Assembly (NCBI RefSeq): GCF_029962835.1
Contig: NC_080587.1
Coordinates: 56,449,528-56,513,527, forward strand
Source of the DNA: Magnolia sinica
Taxonomy: Eukaryota > Streptophyta > Magnoliopsida > Magnoliales > Magnoliaceae
Direction: 5' to 3'
Length of the DNA: 64,000 nucleotides
A program made the translations under genes and the position numbers. Below are positions 33,390 through 45,157 of the stretch, in pieces. The notes under the pieces are model-generated. The model was not told where the DNA came from, did no database searches, and saw only the letters and a program-made list of their open reading frames with translations. The number at the start of each line of letters is the position of its first letter. Positions within the stretch are counted from its first letter, which is position 1.

Positions 33390-34790
33390 GTTGAGCAATC
33401 CCCAAGTGCAGAGCTATGATGCAGTAATAACTCAGTGAGACCGAGGTCGAATCCTCAGGGAATGAGAAATACAATTAGAACTAGTCTAAAGGTAAATGGT
33501 TTGTCTAGGTTTTTAATCCAACGAATGGGTTAAGGATTCAAAACAAATAATAAAAGGCCAAGGATCCAAGAATCCTCTTATAGTAATTACAATAGCTAAT
33601 TAACTAATTCAACTCTGATAACTCAATTGGAATCGAAGTCTTATCCTATCCAATCGGAAAATAATTCTATTAAACCAATTGTTAATATAAAAAAGCATGA
33701 TTTTAATTGAATGATTCTCTCATGAAGTACTCAGACATCAATTACAGGGAATTAAAAGTATTTATTGTAACTTACGTTTATAATAAATCAATCAATTATA
33801 CATATTAATTCATTCTCTAATCAAGTTAAGCAATTGTTAAATCAAAGTATTCATTGTAATCGTAGTTCACAATAAATTTAGAAATAAGAAACTCAAAGGT
33901 TTTAAAGTAAAATCAAAATCAGTTCAATCTGCATTTATCTTACAAATTCATTGTTGAAGAATAAAATAAACTAAATAATATAATTAATTACAAGCTTCAT
34001 CCCTCAACCTTAACTAAGAGATTAGCCTAACATGTCTAATATCCTAGAATAAAAATATATGAAAAACCTAAAAGACAAAAGGACAACCCTATAAAAGAAG
34101 CTCCACCATCCCTTGGTCTTTCTCTCAAGCCCTAATTCGTACTTAAAATAGCCTAGAACACCCATCTAAATATGAAAACTCCTCACCGACTTTGGACCGA
34201 CTTCAAATTTCTGCACTTTTGTTATACTTAGGTCGCATCGAACATTACTTCGGTTCCAATTGAAGGTGTTTTCCAGTAGTAGCTGAATTTATCTAAAATA
34301 TGTTTGAAGTCTCTATCTCCATTCGGTGGCACCAAACTCTCATTCGGTGGCACTAAACATCGCTTCGTTTGCACCTAACTGTCAAGCCGAATAAAGTATG
34401 AAAATCATTAGTTCTTACTATACTATTTTTTGGCACTTTTGGTTGAACTGAACCTATCTTAGGTTAGTTTGAACAGTCTATTTTTTATGTTATTCGACTG
34501 TGTGATTTTTTTATCTTTGGCATTTAAATTGTTCAATATTGTCTTCTAAATCTTCAATTCTTCATTACCTTTGAGTTTAATTTATTTTAGAGCTTTAAAT
34601 CATTCATTTAAGCACGTATTCAAATTTGGATTCAAAATCACCTCTCATGTAGAAAACGTATTTAATTTAATCAATTAATCACTTAAGTGCATCCGAAACT
34701 AGTACAATTGAGGGAATAAATATGTAATATTTAAGTGTTATTAGGGACTTGATGTATGTTCACCCGTCCCTTTATGATCCAAGTCTAATA
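33390..34790 (-). mobile_element. LTR-like segment, gypsy type, minus strand
   Basis: Near 33390-33470 the minus strand carries GATTCGACCTCGGTCTCAC, then TTATTACTGCATCA, then CACTTGGGGA and a terminal AACA, matching the last 80 bp of the Athila-like LTRs at 13371, 45157 and 54577. Upstream (34790 side) the sequence diverges from that family, so this is a related but distinct LTR. The 5' limit is a guess. Confidence 0.5.
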
Positions 34791-35160
34791 CTGCATTCGA
34801 GTTGGCTTAAAAATTGATTCAACCCCTTGGTCATCAGAATCTTCCGGATTGCTACTAGTTCTCCGAACTTCTTTGGAAAAATCTCTCATTTTGGAAGGAT
34901 TATAAGAGACGACTTTGCAGATGAGATCATATCCAGTTATGGGATAGGATACTCTCGCTCAGCGGGTCCTTTATAGACGTGCCAGGCATGTTGCCTCATT
35001 TAATGGGTATGCTAATCATGACCATGTGGCATGCGATGATTCATCCCATTAAAGGGCTTGATAAGAGTTTGCACCATCGCATTAATGACATAATATGTAA
35101 CATCGATAGAAGAAAATCTCTTCGGGTGTGAGTATGAATTATACATATGCTAAACATGTA
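34791..35160. other. Spacer, nothing recognised
   Basis: No gene signal. Confidence 0.35.
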
Positions 35161-35164
35161 GTGT

Positions 35165-35530
35165 CTTAATGTGGCATCTTCTTGTTGGTCCATGTCAAGG
35201 TGCCAAAAATGTGGTCTGCCTGAGGGTTGGATCTGCTTAATTTTTGGGCTCAATGCCTATAATGAGCTTTAAAAATAGATGTTCAGTGTGGATAGAGGAA
35301 ATACATTAATGTGGGTCCCATGAGTGGGAACCCACTTCCACAACCCCTGATGCATAGCGTCATTGATGCTGGGCTTACTAGTCCCTTTCTGCACATGGTG
35401 TGGCCCACCTGAGATATGGTTCGGCTTCATTTTTGGGCTCAATGGTTAAAATGAACCGGGAAAATAGATGGAGTATGTGGATTAGATAGATACATCAAGG
35501 TGGGACCCATGAGTGGGCCCACCAGGTGGC
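35165..35530. mobile_element. Two partial arms of the GGGGCCCAC foldback family
   Basis: 35215-35335 (GGATCTGCTTAATTTTTGGG, GTGTGGATAGAGGAAATACA) and 35395-35520 (TGGTGTGGCCCACCTGA, GGCTTCATTTTTGGGCTCAA, TACATCAAGGTGGGACCCAT) are two right-arm copies in the same direction, so the region is probably a tandem duplication of one decayed element. Confidence 0.6.
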
Positions 35531-36257
35531 TTTCCAAACCAAACAACACTGCTGCTTGGCGGTAGCGTCCTTAGGTGTTGTTTTCACCCAATGACTGCTC
35601 CTCTCTTTATTTTCTAATTTAAAGGAGTGACGAGGCACACCTAGAAAATCTATCTCGTCCATTAAATTTTCCAACTCATGGTGGGCAAAGGAGCTTTAAA
35701 TCAACCCGATTTTAGTGATTTTTCACTATCCAAATCTGTGTGACCAAATCAATAGGTTAAATGGAAAATAAACAGCATGGTGGGCCACACAAGGTGGTCC
35801 ATGTTGTAATAGCATGCAGAGCACGCTTGCCAACAGCGTGGCCCACTTATGGACTCCACAACATCATCAAAGTAAGAAGAAAAGAGGGAAAGGCAAGGGA
35901 AAAAGAAAATAAAGGAAGAAAGATCCACCCATCGAGGTAGGCCCCTGTCAGTATGGGGTCCATCATACACTTCATACATGCTCAAGGTGAGTCCTACCCT
36001 TATGGGCCCACCAAAAATGGGATATCATAATGAAAATAGAGGGTTTTATCCTCTCATACACTCACAACATCGGATGAATGGTTGGATCGATTTGGATCAG
36101 CGATCGGACGGTCCACCAAGCCTCTCTCCAATCTTAATCTCCTCTAATCTCTTTTTTCTTTTCTCTCTTTATCTTAACATCTAGATCTCTCCTTAATCTC
36201 TCTCAAGCTCTCTTTTTTTCTCAAACCATCTATCTAACTTTCTTTATAAATTTCCAT

Positions 36258-36292
<35 letters not shown>

Positions 36293-36837
36293 TCTCTCCC
36301 TAATCTCTCTAATCTCTTTTCTTCTTACTCTTTCTCTTGCTAGAAAATGTGTGGAGTAAGAGGGGTTTTGGGATTTGTGGTAGAACTTTTAGGATTGAGA
36401 GGGGATTAGGAAAATATGGAGGGGTAGAATGGGGAGTGGGAGAAGGAGAGAGGAATGACTTAGTATGGGCAAGGGCATTGGTTGTATGGGCAAGGATATG
36501 GGCTTCTTTTACTAGCGGGGAGAGAAAGGTAATGGGTCGATTGATGGATTGATTAGACAACCTTGGAATTTGTGTAAGTGGGGCCCACATTTGTTGCATG
36601 GCCCATCTTAGATTGTGCCCAAATTGCAACTTCTAATCTGGAAGTCGCAAATGGGTGTGTTGCGTGGCGTTGGAATCGTAACGCCTACACGGTCTTCGCT
36701 AGGGTACAAGTGTCTGGGTGTTGCGGTACTAAAATAGGCTCGTGATTAAAATTCATTGATATGGTTCACCCAGAACATTTCGGTGTCGAAGTTAAAGCGT
36801 AGGGAAGGTCTTACAAGGTTACGAGTCTTACATTTGC
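35531..36837. other. Spacer with pyrimidine-rich tract
   Basis: Contains CT-rich sequence (36115-36335) with (CT)n at about 36261-36290. Open frames on both strands over 36309-36629 mirror each other and carry no known domain. The junction with the truncated copia element lies somewhere in 36650-36837. Confidence 0.45.
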
Positions 36838-37560
36838 AGCATGCACGTATTGGCCACATGAGCGGGTAGACATGAAGGTATTTTCTGATCATTGTTTGAT
36901 TTCTATATTAAAAAGTGTTGATCTTAATATATGAGAGCATTGTATATATGGTAAACAATCACGGTTATCTTTTAAATTTAAAAAATATGTTAGTAAGGGT
37001 GTTCAGGATTATGTGCATTTTGATGTATGGGGGTTGCCGCCCCCAATTTTGGGAGGAGATTATCATTTTTTTTATATAATTCATAGATGACTACTCTAGA
37101 AAGGTGTGGGTTTACTTTATGAAGTATAAATCTAATATTTTCACCACCTTCAAGGTGTGGAAGGCGATGGTAGAAAAATAGTCAGAGTAAAAATTGAAAG
37201 TGTTAAGGATAGACAATGGTGGAGAATTTCAATCAATTTTATAAATATGAGGGGATAATAGGACATAACACAATCAGGTAAACAACAGAGTGCAATGGTG
37301 TGGCAGAACGGATGAATCGAACTCTCTTAGAGAGATCTCAAAGTATGTTGAGTAATGTTGGGTTAGGTAAGGAGATATGGACTGAGGCCGTTAACATGGC
37401 TTGTTACTTAGTGAATTGATCCCCATTTACACCAATAAATTGTAAAATTTTAGAAGAAGTGTAGAGTAGTCATGATGTAGACTACTTAGGGCTTTGAGTA
37501 TTTAGTTGTGATGCTTACCTCATGTACTGTTAGTTAAGGAGATAAACTAGACCAAAGGGC
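36838..37560 (+). pseudogene. copia integrase remnant
   Basis: Fragments in shifting frames: HARIGHMS and CIYGKQ of the zinc region (about 36850-36960), VHFDVWG (about 37015), RIDNGGEFQ (about 37210), and NGVAERMNRTLLERSQSM (about 37293-37345) with the catalytic Glu retained. Several stops and a short loss follow DNGGEF. Integration of cDNA was its role. Confidence 0.82.
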
Positions 37561-37769
37561 AAAGAAGTACACCTTTGTGTGCTATGGTGATGGTGTTAAG
37601 GGATATAGACTATATGAACGAGTCACATGAAATATCATAATAAGCCATGATGTCAGATTAGATGAGGATTCCTTGTTCTGTAAGGATGAACACAAGCAAA
37701 TGGGAAAGTCACCGACAATTGACATTAAAATAGAAAAAAATATAGGAAGAGGTTGAGTCGTAGGAAGAA

Positions 37770-38620
37770 GTATAGGAGCAAGTGGAGCAACCACCTGTGA
37801 TGAGAAATTCACAAAGAGATCATGGATTATTAGCGAGATACAAAAATGACTTGAATATTGCATTTGCCCTCAGTACAGATGAGGGGATTCATCTACCCTC
37901 TAGAAAGCACTGGAAGATCCAATTGTTGAAAAGTAAATGGGGGCGATGTAAGATGAGATATACTCTTTGCACAAAAATGAGATGTGGGAGTTAGTGAAGC
38001 TTCTTGTTAAGCATGAAGCAATCGGTTGTAAGTGTATTTACAGGAAAAATAGGACAAATACAAGGCGGGATTACTCGTGAAGGGGTATACTTGGAAAGAA
38101 GGCATCAAATTCAGTGAGATCTTCGTGTTAGTTGTTAAACAGGTATATATTATATTCAGTGAGATCTTGGTGTTGGCACTGGTTACCCAATATAATATGG
38201 ATCTAGAACAAATGGATGTAAAGACTTTTTTCCTACACGGGGAATTAAAAAAGCATATCTTCATAATGCAACCAAAATGGATCAAATAATAGGGCTCAGA
38301 GAATAAGGTTTGTAGGTTAAAGAGGTCCTTGTACGGCCTGAAACAGTCGCGTAGGTAGTGTTATAAGAAATTTGATACTTTCATGGTGAGTTAGTGGTTT
38401 ACCAAAAGTGAATATGATGATTATATACATTGAGTGATGGAGAATTCATTGTACTGGTATTATATGTTAATGACATGATTATTGCCATCCATAGCATGTC
38501 TAAGATCAAAATATTGAAGACTCAATTATTAGGGATATTCGAAATGAAAGATCTGGGGGCTACAAAGAGGATTCACAGCATTGACATCCATAGAGATATG
38601 GAGAGGAGCAAGTTATAGTT
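37770..38620 (+). pseudogene. copia reverse transcriptase remnant
   Basis: KYKAGLLVKGYTWKEGIKFS (about 38055-38115), LEQMDVKTFFLHGELKKHIF (about 38200-38265), RSLYGLKQS-like sequence (about 38322), then VLYVNDMIIA (about 38458-38487), where the first catalytic Asp of YVDDM is Asn. ATTCAGTGAGATCTT occurs twice about 46 bp apart (near 38110 and 38156), marking a local duplication. Multiple stops. Confidence 0.82.
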
Positions 38621-39380
38621 CTCTCAAGCAGAATACCTTGAGAAGGCATTGGTGAAGTTTGAGATAGACAATACTAAACTAGTTAGCATACCATATGCTT
38701 CTCACTTTCGATTTTCTTTAGAGTAATGCCACATTACAGATGAATAAAAATGGTTTATGTCTGTTGTGCCTTATTTGAGTGTAGTTGGTAGTTTGATGTA
38801 TGTCATGGTCTCTACGAGACCAGATATTTCACATGTGGTCAGTGTTATGTGCTGATACATGTCAAACCTCGATAAGTAGCATTTAGAGGCAGGAAAATGG
38901 CTACTTCATTTTCTATGAGGTACAACAGGCTACGCATTGATATTTGAGAAATTAAAGGGAAAGCTTACAGTCTATCTTGATTCAGATTACGCAAGGAATG
39001 TGGACAAAAGAAGGTCGACTTCCAATTACTCGTCTGTACTAGCAGGTGGAGTAATCAGTTGGATGTCAAAGCTTCAGTCTGTGGTTGCTCTTTCTACAAC
39101 CAAAACTGAGTATATGATAATGACGGAGGCTTTCAAGGAAGGTATTTGATTACATGGAATGATGAATGAGTTGGGGCTTCAGCAAGAGGTCGTGCCATTT
39201 AATTGTGACAACGAAAGTGTGATTAACTTACCAAAGAATTTAGTTTACCATTTTAGAACTAAACATATTGATATTCGTCATCATTTTATTCAACATGTGC
39301 TTGAGAAAGACACTATTACTCTCGAAAAGATCCACACGAGCATGAATCCAATGGATTTGCTTACGAATGTGGTTTTATAG
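38621..39380 (+). pseudogene. copia RT C-terminus and RNase H remnant
   Basis: FSQAEYLEKALVKF near 38622, VGSLMYVMVSTRPDISHVV near 38790, then from 38937 YLDSDYARNVDKRRSTS (RNase H Asp), ALSTTKTEYM and CDNESVINL with RTKHIDIRHHFI. Two longer open stretches (38937-39149 and 39159-39380) share one frame and are split by a TGA. The frame ends in DLLTNVVL, a normal copia C-terminus. Confidence 0.87.
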
Positions 39381-39535
39381 AGAAGTTCAAATTCTGTTAG
39401 ACTTCTCTAGGTTAGGTAATGGTTTGATGAAGGCAGTGTGCATGAAAAGCGACGACGATGGTGAAGCTATGATGCAGGTGATTAGAGATGGAGCTTAGAG
39501 TTGTGGTTCGTGATGATTGAAGCCATAGTGGAGAT

Positions 39536-40156
39536 TATTGTCTGGATGTCTTCAATTTGTATATAAAACAATGATCTCGAGCAATCAGCTATGTTGATCA
39601 ATCAATCGAGTGAGCCCCGAATTTTACAGATTGGTCTTTGGACAGTTTTAGGAAGTCTCGATCGATCAAACTATCAGGTCGATTGATCGACAAAATTCAA
39701 AAAATACTTGTAAATTGTTTGGATACTTTTGAGTATGTTTAATTGCTTGAACACATGGAGCTCGATCAATCAAGGACTGCTCGATAGATGTTGATCGATC
39801 AATGCTTATATCGATGATGTGCACAGTTTTGAGTAATTGCATGAGTAGTTTCCTATTCCAATTATTTTACTATAAATATGGGTGTAATACGAGATTAGCG
39901 TAATAAGGGGAGTGCTTAAACATTTCTAAAAGGGTTTTGAAGGGATGCTAAGGTTTTCTAAAGGGTTTTGCATCAGTAAGTGATTCTATCTCTTGTAATT
40001 CGTTATTCATAGTGGATTTTGCTATCGCTTTGTGCTATTGTTTTTTCCCGTAAGGGTTTTCCATGTGAAATTTGTGTATTCCTGTGCATGCTTTATTGCA
40101 TTTATCTTTCGCTTGTTTGATTTGAGTTTGAGATTTGCTTCAGTAGTCCCCCAACA
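39536..40156 (+). repeat. 3' LTR of the truncated copia element
   Basis: Follows a short purine-rich AGTGGAGA. A cluster of GATCGATC and ATCGA words (39575-39830) comes before a TATA box at 39871-39878, and the LTR ends CCCCCAACA. No second copy of this LTR is in the window. The start is uncertain by a few bases. Confidence 0.7.
39871..39878 (+). promoter_or_regulatory. TATA box of the truncated copia LTR
   Basis: TATAAATA about 335 bp into the LTR, just after the TCGA-word cluster. Confidence 0.6.
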
Positions 40157-40189
40157 AGATGTAGCCACGGGTTATACCATTTGATCTCT

Positions 40190-40485
40190 ATGTCCCCACC
40201 GTATTGTGTATGTAACATCCACTCTGTCCATGAGGTATATCATCTATGTTATTTTTTAGATGCCAAACTCAGTCTGATTTAACACTCAAGTGGACCATAT
40301 TACAGGGAGAAATGGAGATGAGAAACAACAATGAAACTTCCTAGATGCTATCATTATAGGGAGGAATGGAGATGGGAAACAACCATGAAACTTCCAAATG
40401 CTATGTGAGCCCACCGGAGATTTATATGCCATCCAACCCATTTATCAGGTACATCTTATGTGGATGAAGATATGCTCCAAACAAA
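40190..40485. mobile_element. Decayed foldback element, GGGGCCCAC family
   Basis: CTCTGTCCATGAGG, ACTCAAGTGGACCATATTAC and GCCATCCAACCCATTTATCAG correspond to the arm and centre of the family. A short internal duplication (GAGATGGGAAACAAC-like, near 40317 and 40370) is present. Ends unclear. Confidence 0.45.
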
Positions 40486-40890
40486 ATAGACTATGTGCAA
40501 ACCACGACTTGTAAACTCGGAGGATTTAAGCATGATTTTTATGTTGTTCCCCATGGTGTGGTCCACTTATTGTTTGAATAGGATAATTCTACAGATGAAC
40601 AGTGAAAATAAGGATGCTTTGTCTGATAAATGGAGTAGATGTTACAAACACAATGCCATGGCTCTACAGAGTTCAAGTGTTATAGTTGTCGTCATTACAC
40701 TTGTTTGGAGAGGATTCTTGTGCTATGCGAGCACGTTTAGAAACCAAAAGTTAACAAAATTTCCAAAAATTAGAAAAATAAAAGGATGAAAGAGAGTACA
40801 TAGGCTCTGGCATGTCTGGAAACCCCATTAGCTTTCTTTTATGTATGGATTTAAAGAGATTGGTTCCTCATAAGTACTTGTAGAATAACT
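40486..40890. other. Spacer, nothing recognised
   Basis: An open frame at 40493-40789 has no domain I recognise. Confidence 0.4.
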
Positions 40891-41330
40891 TTTCCTACAA
40901 GTGGAGAGATTGTCTGGGATCATGAGAGCTTTCACCCCATTTATTTACCTTGGGGTCCCCTTGATGAAAGGAAAATCAGGTCCGCTTCTTTCAGCCAATG
41001 ATAAACAAAATAATGCTTCGTATCTCCAGATGGAAAGGTCGTTTCCTCAACTAGGCGGGGAGAGCTACCCTTATTCAGCACGTCCTGAGCAATGTCTCAA
41101 TCCACACGCTAGCTATAGGACAAGTGTCGAAAGAGATGCTTTCTACTATAGAGAAGGGTTTCACTAACTTCCTTTGAGGTCGGTCAAATGTGAAAAAAAA
41201 AACCTCCATTGGATTAGCTGGAAAAGAATTACAGCTCCCAAGACAGAGGGCGGGCTGGGAATCAAGCTGCCGAGAGATCTTTTAGAGGCTATGAGGCTTA
41301 AAAGAGCCTGGACTATCAGTACAATTTCAA
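40891..41330 (+). pseudogene. LINE reverse transcriptase C-terminal remnant
   Basis: FIYLGVPLMKGKSGP (about 40943-40987) is the conserved block after the RT palm in plant L1 elements. It is followed by LIQHVLSSM-like and HWISWKRITAPKTEGGLGI sequence in other frames. The palm with the catalytic FADD box is missing. Confidence 0.85.
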
Positions 41331-42240
41331 GATGAGACTATGGGCCATCTTCATGCATTCCAAGTATGAGATCGATGACCAAACCCCATACAACCCCTCC
41401 CATCGTGTATCTGACTCCCCTATCTGGAAGAAAGCGAGTAATTTGTTCCAGCTGGTAGAGGAAAACTCCTGCCATCTTCTGGGGGAGGGCCATTGCAATT
41501 TCTGGTCCTCCAACTGGATGGGTTTGGGCCCCCTCATTGGTTGGACCTCAGGACAAATCCCTCCCAACCAGATCAACCTGAGGGTGAAGGACGTTCTAAG
41601 CCCCACCGGCATCCTGCTAAATGTTCCTTTTCCCGCCTTCCTGACTCCATCCTTTTGTCCTCCATCATGTCCTAGCTGAGGGGATCACCACTCACCAAGA
41701 GGAAGATTTTGTCGTTTGGATCATGGATCAGACTGAGAAATTCTCCCTCAAATCAGCAAGGAGGCTGATTCACCCATCGGGTCCAACTCGTTCCTAGGCT
41801 AAGTGGACCTGACACGTTATGCTGCCCCCCAAGATCTTAATGTTTATGTGGAAATTGCTAAACAAGGCTGTCCTGGTTGACATAAGTGTCAAGAGGAAAT
41901 GTGCAACCATGCCTCTAGCTGTGTCTTTCGTGAACTAGAATCTTGCCGCCAGGAGGAATCCCTAGACCACCTCTTCACGGAAGGTTTTCTAGCCAGAAAT
42001 CTGTGGCATCATTTCTCTTCCATTCTCTATGTTTCCTTCTTGGAAGGCCAAATAGCCGTGAGGCAGGTGGCTCAGTGGTGTTCTAAGGCCAATGTAAAAT
42101 ATTCCTTCAGGATCCTCAGAGGTTTGGTCCCAGCCTTTATTTTCTGGGAGAAATGGAGGGCTAGGAATGCCAGACGATTTGAAGAATCACAAATCAAGTC
42201 AGACTAGTCAATCCGTAATGTTTACGAATGGCTCGCCCTC
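41331..42240 (+). pseudogene. LINE ORF2 zinc-binding (zf-RVT) remnant
   Basis: About 41805-41940 resembles the zf-RVT segment (PPKILMFMWKLLNKAVLVDI in one frame, then Cys- and His-bearing pieces, ESLDHLF). From 41899 a 102-residue open stretch includes RQEESLDHLFTEGFLARNLW, typical of the linker between zf-RVT and RNase H. Frame changes and missing Cys residues show decay. Confidence 0.75.
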
Positions 42241-42339
42241 ATTGTGTACTACTATCAACTCCCTCCCACCATAGATCAGTGCATCATTGAGGTGGTAAGA
42301 GACTTGGGCCTCTCCACTAGACGCAGCCCCAAATTGAAT

Positions 42340-42875
42340 CCATTGTCAAATGGAATAGGCCCAAGAAGGGTTGGGTTAAGCTTAATGTGGATGGGTCATA
42401 TACGCGTAATCCGGACCCATCAAGCAATGGGAGTGTCTGTAGTGACGACAAAGGTGAGCTCATTTTCTCCTTCTCCAAAGTCTATGGAATAGGATCCAAC
42501 TTCCTACCTATAACCAAAGCAGTGGTTGACGGGCTCAAACTCTGTTGGGAGAAAGGCTTCAATAGGGTCGAAGTGGAAAGTGACTCGCACGCAGTGGTGG
42601 CTTTACTCTCCACGGAGGGGCGAGCCCCTTGGGACATCCATTATTGGAAGATAAGGTTTGATCTGATCCAGGCCAGCGTTAACACCTCGGCGAAGCACGT
42701 CCCGAGAGAGGAAAATAAAGTGGCGGATGACCTGTGGCATGTATGGGTAGTGCCACTCAAAACTGATAGGATCTTCACAATTGCCTCAGACCTTCCGCCC
42801 CTTTCTAAAGGGGAGTTGGTTTTGGACCGGGCATGCCTAGGTTCGGTCAGGGAATCCTATTTTTTTTTCCTTTAA
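42340..42875 (+). pseudogene. LINE RNase H domain (RVT_3-like), long open remnant
   Basis: WVKLNVDGSYTRNPDPSSNG (from about 42370) begins an RNase H of the plant LINE type, with Asp in VDGS, ESDSHAVV near 42575, and a C-terminal HVPREENKVADDL block near 42695. From 42387 it stays open for about 160 residues. It would remove RNA from the RNA-DNA hybrid. The 3' end runs to 42875, then the untranslated region. Confidence 0.88.
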
Positions 42876-43058
42876 TTCTCTCCTGTTTCTGTTGTATAGA
42901 GGTTGTTATGATAGGCTGGCCCCTTTCTCCTTTTTGTTGAGGTGGACCAACCCGAATGTGTAGTACGCTGTACAGTATTTTTCCCCAAGCAGGAGCACAA
43001 TTTCCATTATAAAAAAAAAGACTTCACCTAACGTGGTTAATCCTCTGGATTCAATACC

Positions 43059-45157
43059 TGTTGAGGGTCAAATATTGCATATCAGACCCCATTTATTACC
43101 TGATTTTATGAACATGATATCGTTTAACGCTCTATTTTAATCGTGTTTGTGCTGCAAGGTGAATTTCGGAGCTTGGACTGAAAAGGGGTGCTAAATGCAT
43201 GGATTTGATGCTCTAGAATAACTAAGGCAAAGGATGGACGCCAAGGGACCAAGATCGACGGATTTACATGCCGTAAAACCCGAGATAATCGAGAAATCAA
43301 GCTCAAGTAGCCGAAATTGGTCCGTAATGCAAGATCACAGGTTCCAACCATCTCTCGGATCGAAACTTCATACAGGGTCTCAAGACCATAAATTAACCGT
43401 ACACGTCAAATTTCATCTGTTCAATCCCTGTGCAAGTGTCCCAACGGACAGATCAGCCACTAAAATCATGATTTGGGGCCCACCAGATCTTTGGATATGT
43501 CTCAATTTTAGTCTCAACCCATTAAATGTGAGGATAAAACGGATGGACGGAGTAGATTTCGTAATATACATCATGATGGACCCCACTTAGAAGCGTGTGT
43601 GTGCACCATGTGCACACTCCTGCCACGCACTGTACCCGTCCAAATCGGTTGGCGCAACGCTAACCGATAACAAACTCAAAAATCTCATGACGCCCCGCAT
43701 CTTCGAACGCCGACCGTCTGTTTTAGTAGTGGGGCCCATGCATCATGTATCTCCATGATCCAGACCGTCCATTGCATCCAGAGGTGGTTCATGACTTTCA
43801 CCTAGGTGGCTGTTTGGCCTCTTGTGTACTTATACACATGGATCGTCGAAAAATGCAGGATGAACGGCGAGTTGTTTTGATATAGTGGACCATGCCAAAA
43901 CCTGATAAAAACTACACCTTCCCAACTTAAATTTTACCATGAATCCAATGAATAGGTCAGATTTCTCCGAAAACACCAATGTGGGGCCCACCGAGCATCT
44001 CAGCGTAAGAAACAACTCAAGATCGTGCGTCCCGAAAATCTGAGATTGGGGCCATATGACTATATGATCCATGATCCAGACCGTCCACATGCTGCAACAG
44101 GTGGCAAAAATTTTGTCCAAGAAGTCAGATTCAAGAAATGTGGAAGAACAGTCTCCCAAAGCCACCCCAAACGCAGTTGTGTTGCAGAATTTTCTGCGCA
44201 CGTGGCGCTTGCTGCGTAAAACTTCAGCCACCGACTCCAGTTACGCTCTCCACCGCCCCTAGCATGTTATAAAGAGAGAAGAGAGAAGAGAGAAAGGGGA
44301 TCCATTAGATTCTGGACGTGTGAGGGGAAGAGAAAGAGAAGGGAAGGGATCGGTTTTTGGGCTTCAACGTGGATACCAAAGAGTGAGAGAAGTAGTTTAG
44401 ATTTTTTCTTTCTTTGATTTCTTTATTTCTTGTTTTCTTTAACTTTTAGTTAATCATGCTCATGGTTAGCTAAACCTCTTAACTAGGGCTAAGAGGTAAA
44501 GCTTGTAGCGAAATGGGAGACTCCATTTTATGCTGGTAATTTAATTTAAATTTATAAACTGACTTTGATTTTACTTTGATAATTAAGGGGATGTTTTTAG
44601 TTTTTAATGGTCTGTTGTGACTGAAATTACAATGGGTCTGCGATGGCTTAGAGTATTTCTTTTTCCTTTTGATCAGTATGATGTCAGGAAGCCCTGTTGT
44701 TCACCATCGTCTCCTGGGCATGGTAGTATGACGGTACCCTTCCTAACCTTCATAGCATGTTGATTGGTTGGTAATTAGTTTAATTCTATTGTTTTCTTTA
44801 TCTCCTAGGTATGGTTTGGTGATAGAATCCATTCTAATTCATATACTTTTCATCTCTTTAAAATTATATCAGAGGAAGTTCAGTTTAATTTTCATGATTT
44901 TTAAAGCAGGCATAAGATCTCCCTGATCTCTCCAAGTGGATCCTCTGAATCCCTAGTTTCCTACCTTTTAAATTTCTTAAGTTTTACATTAATATTTCAA
45001 CATTATTCCTCAAATTATAATCAATTTATATTTCATCTTAGTCTAGTTCTAATTCTACCTAGTTTCAGATAATGTATAGGTTTCGATCCCTTGGGATTCG
45101 ACCTCGGTCTCACCGAGTTTATTACTACATCACAACCCTATACTTGGGGAGTGAACA
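43059..45157 (+). repeat. 5' LTR of the gypsy element
   Basis: 2,099 bp, TGTTGAGGGTCAAATATTGC to GGGGAGTGAACA. U3 includes a block (about 43468-43590) homologous to the right arm of the GGGGCCCAC foldback family. TATA box at 44268-44275; the CTCTTAACTAGGGCTAAGAG hairpin lies near 44478. Shares its structure with the solo LTR at 11272-13371. Confidence 0.93.
44268..44275 (+). promoter_or_regulatory. TATA box of the gypsy 5' LTR
   Basis: TATAAAGA followed by GA-rich sequence. The matching site in the 3' LTR (53694-53701) reads CATAAAAA, so only the 5' copy and the solo LTR keep the box. Confidence 0.6.

Larger units (their letters stand above)
36838..40156 (+). mobile_element. 5'-truncated Ty1/copia retrotransposon (Tork-type)
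   Basis: Integrase, RT and RNase H remnants in copia order end in one LTR (39536-40156). No 5' LTR, primer site, gag or protease is visible upstream, so the 5' half is lost. Many stops and frame changes make it inactive. It belongs to a different copia lineage from the 4.3-kb element, judging by the LTR and protein residues. Confidence 0.88.
40891..43019 (+). mobile_element. 5'-truncated L1-type LINE
   Basis: Only the C-terminal half of ORF2 is present: the end of the reverse transcriptase, the zinc-binding segment and an RNase H domain, then a 3' untranslated region ending in a short A run (43011-43019). Loss of the 5' part is normal for LINE insertions. The frame changes several times. No certain target duplication seen. 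Confidence 0.88.

Noticed and set aside
36309..36629. Overlapping open frames on both strands
   Set aside because: They mirror each other over a CT-rich tract and show no domain.
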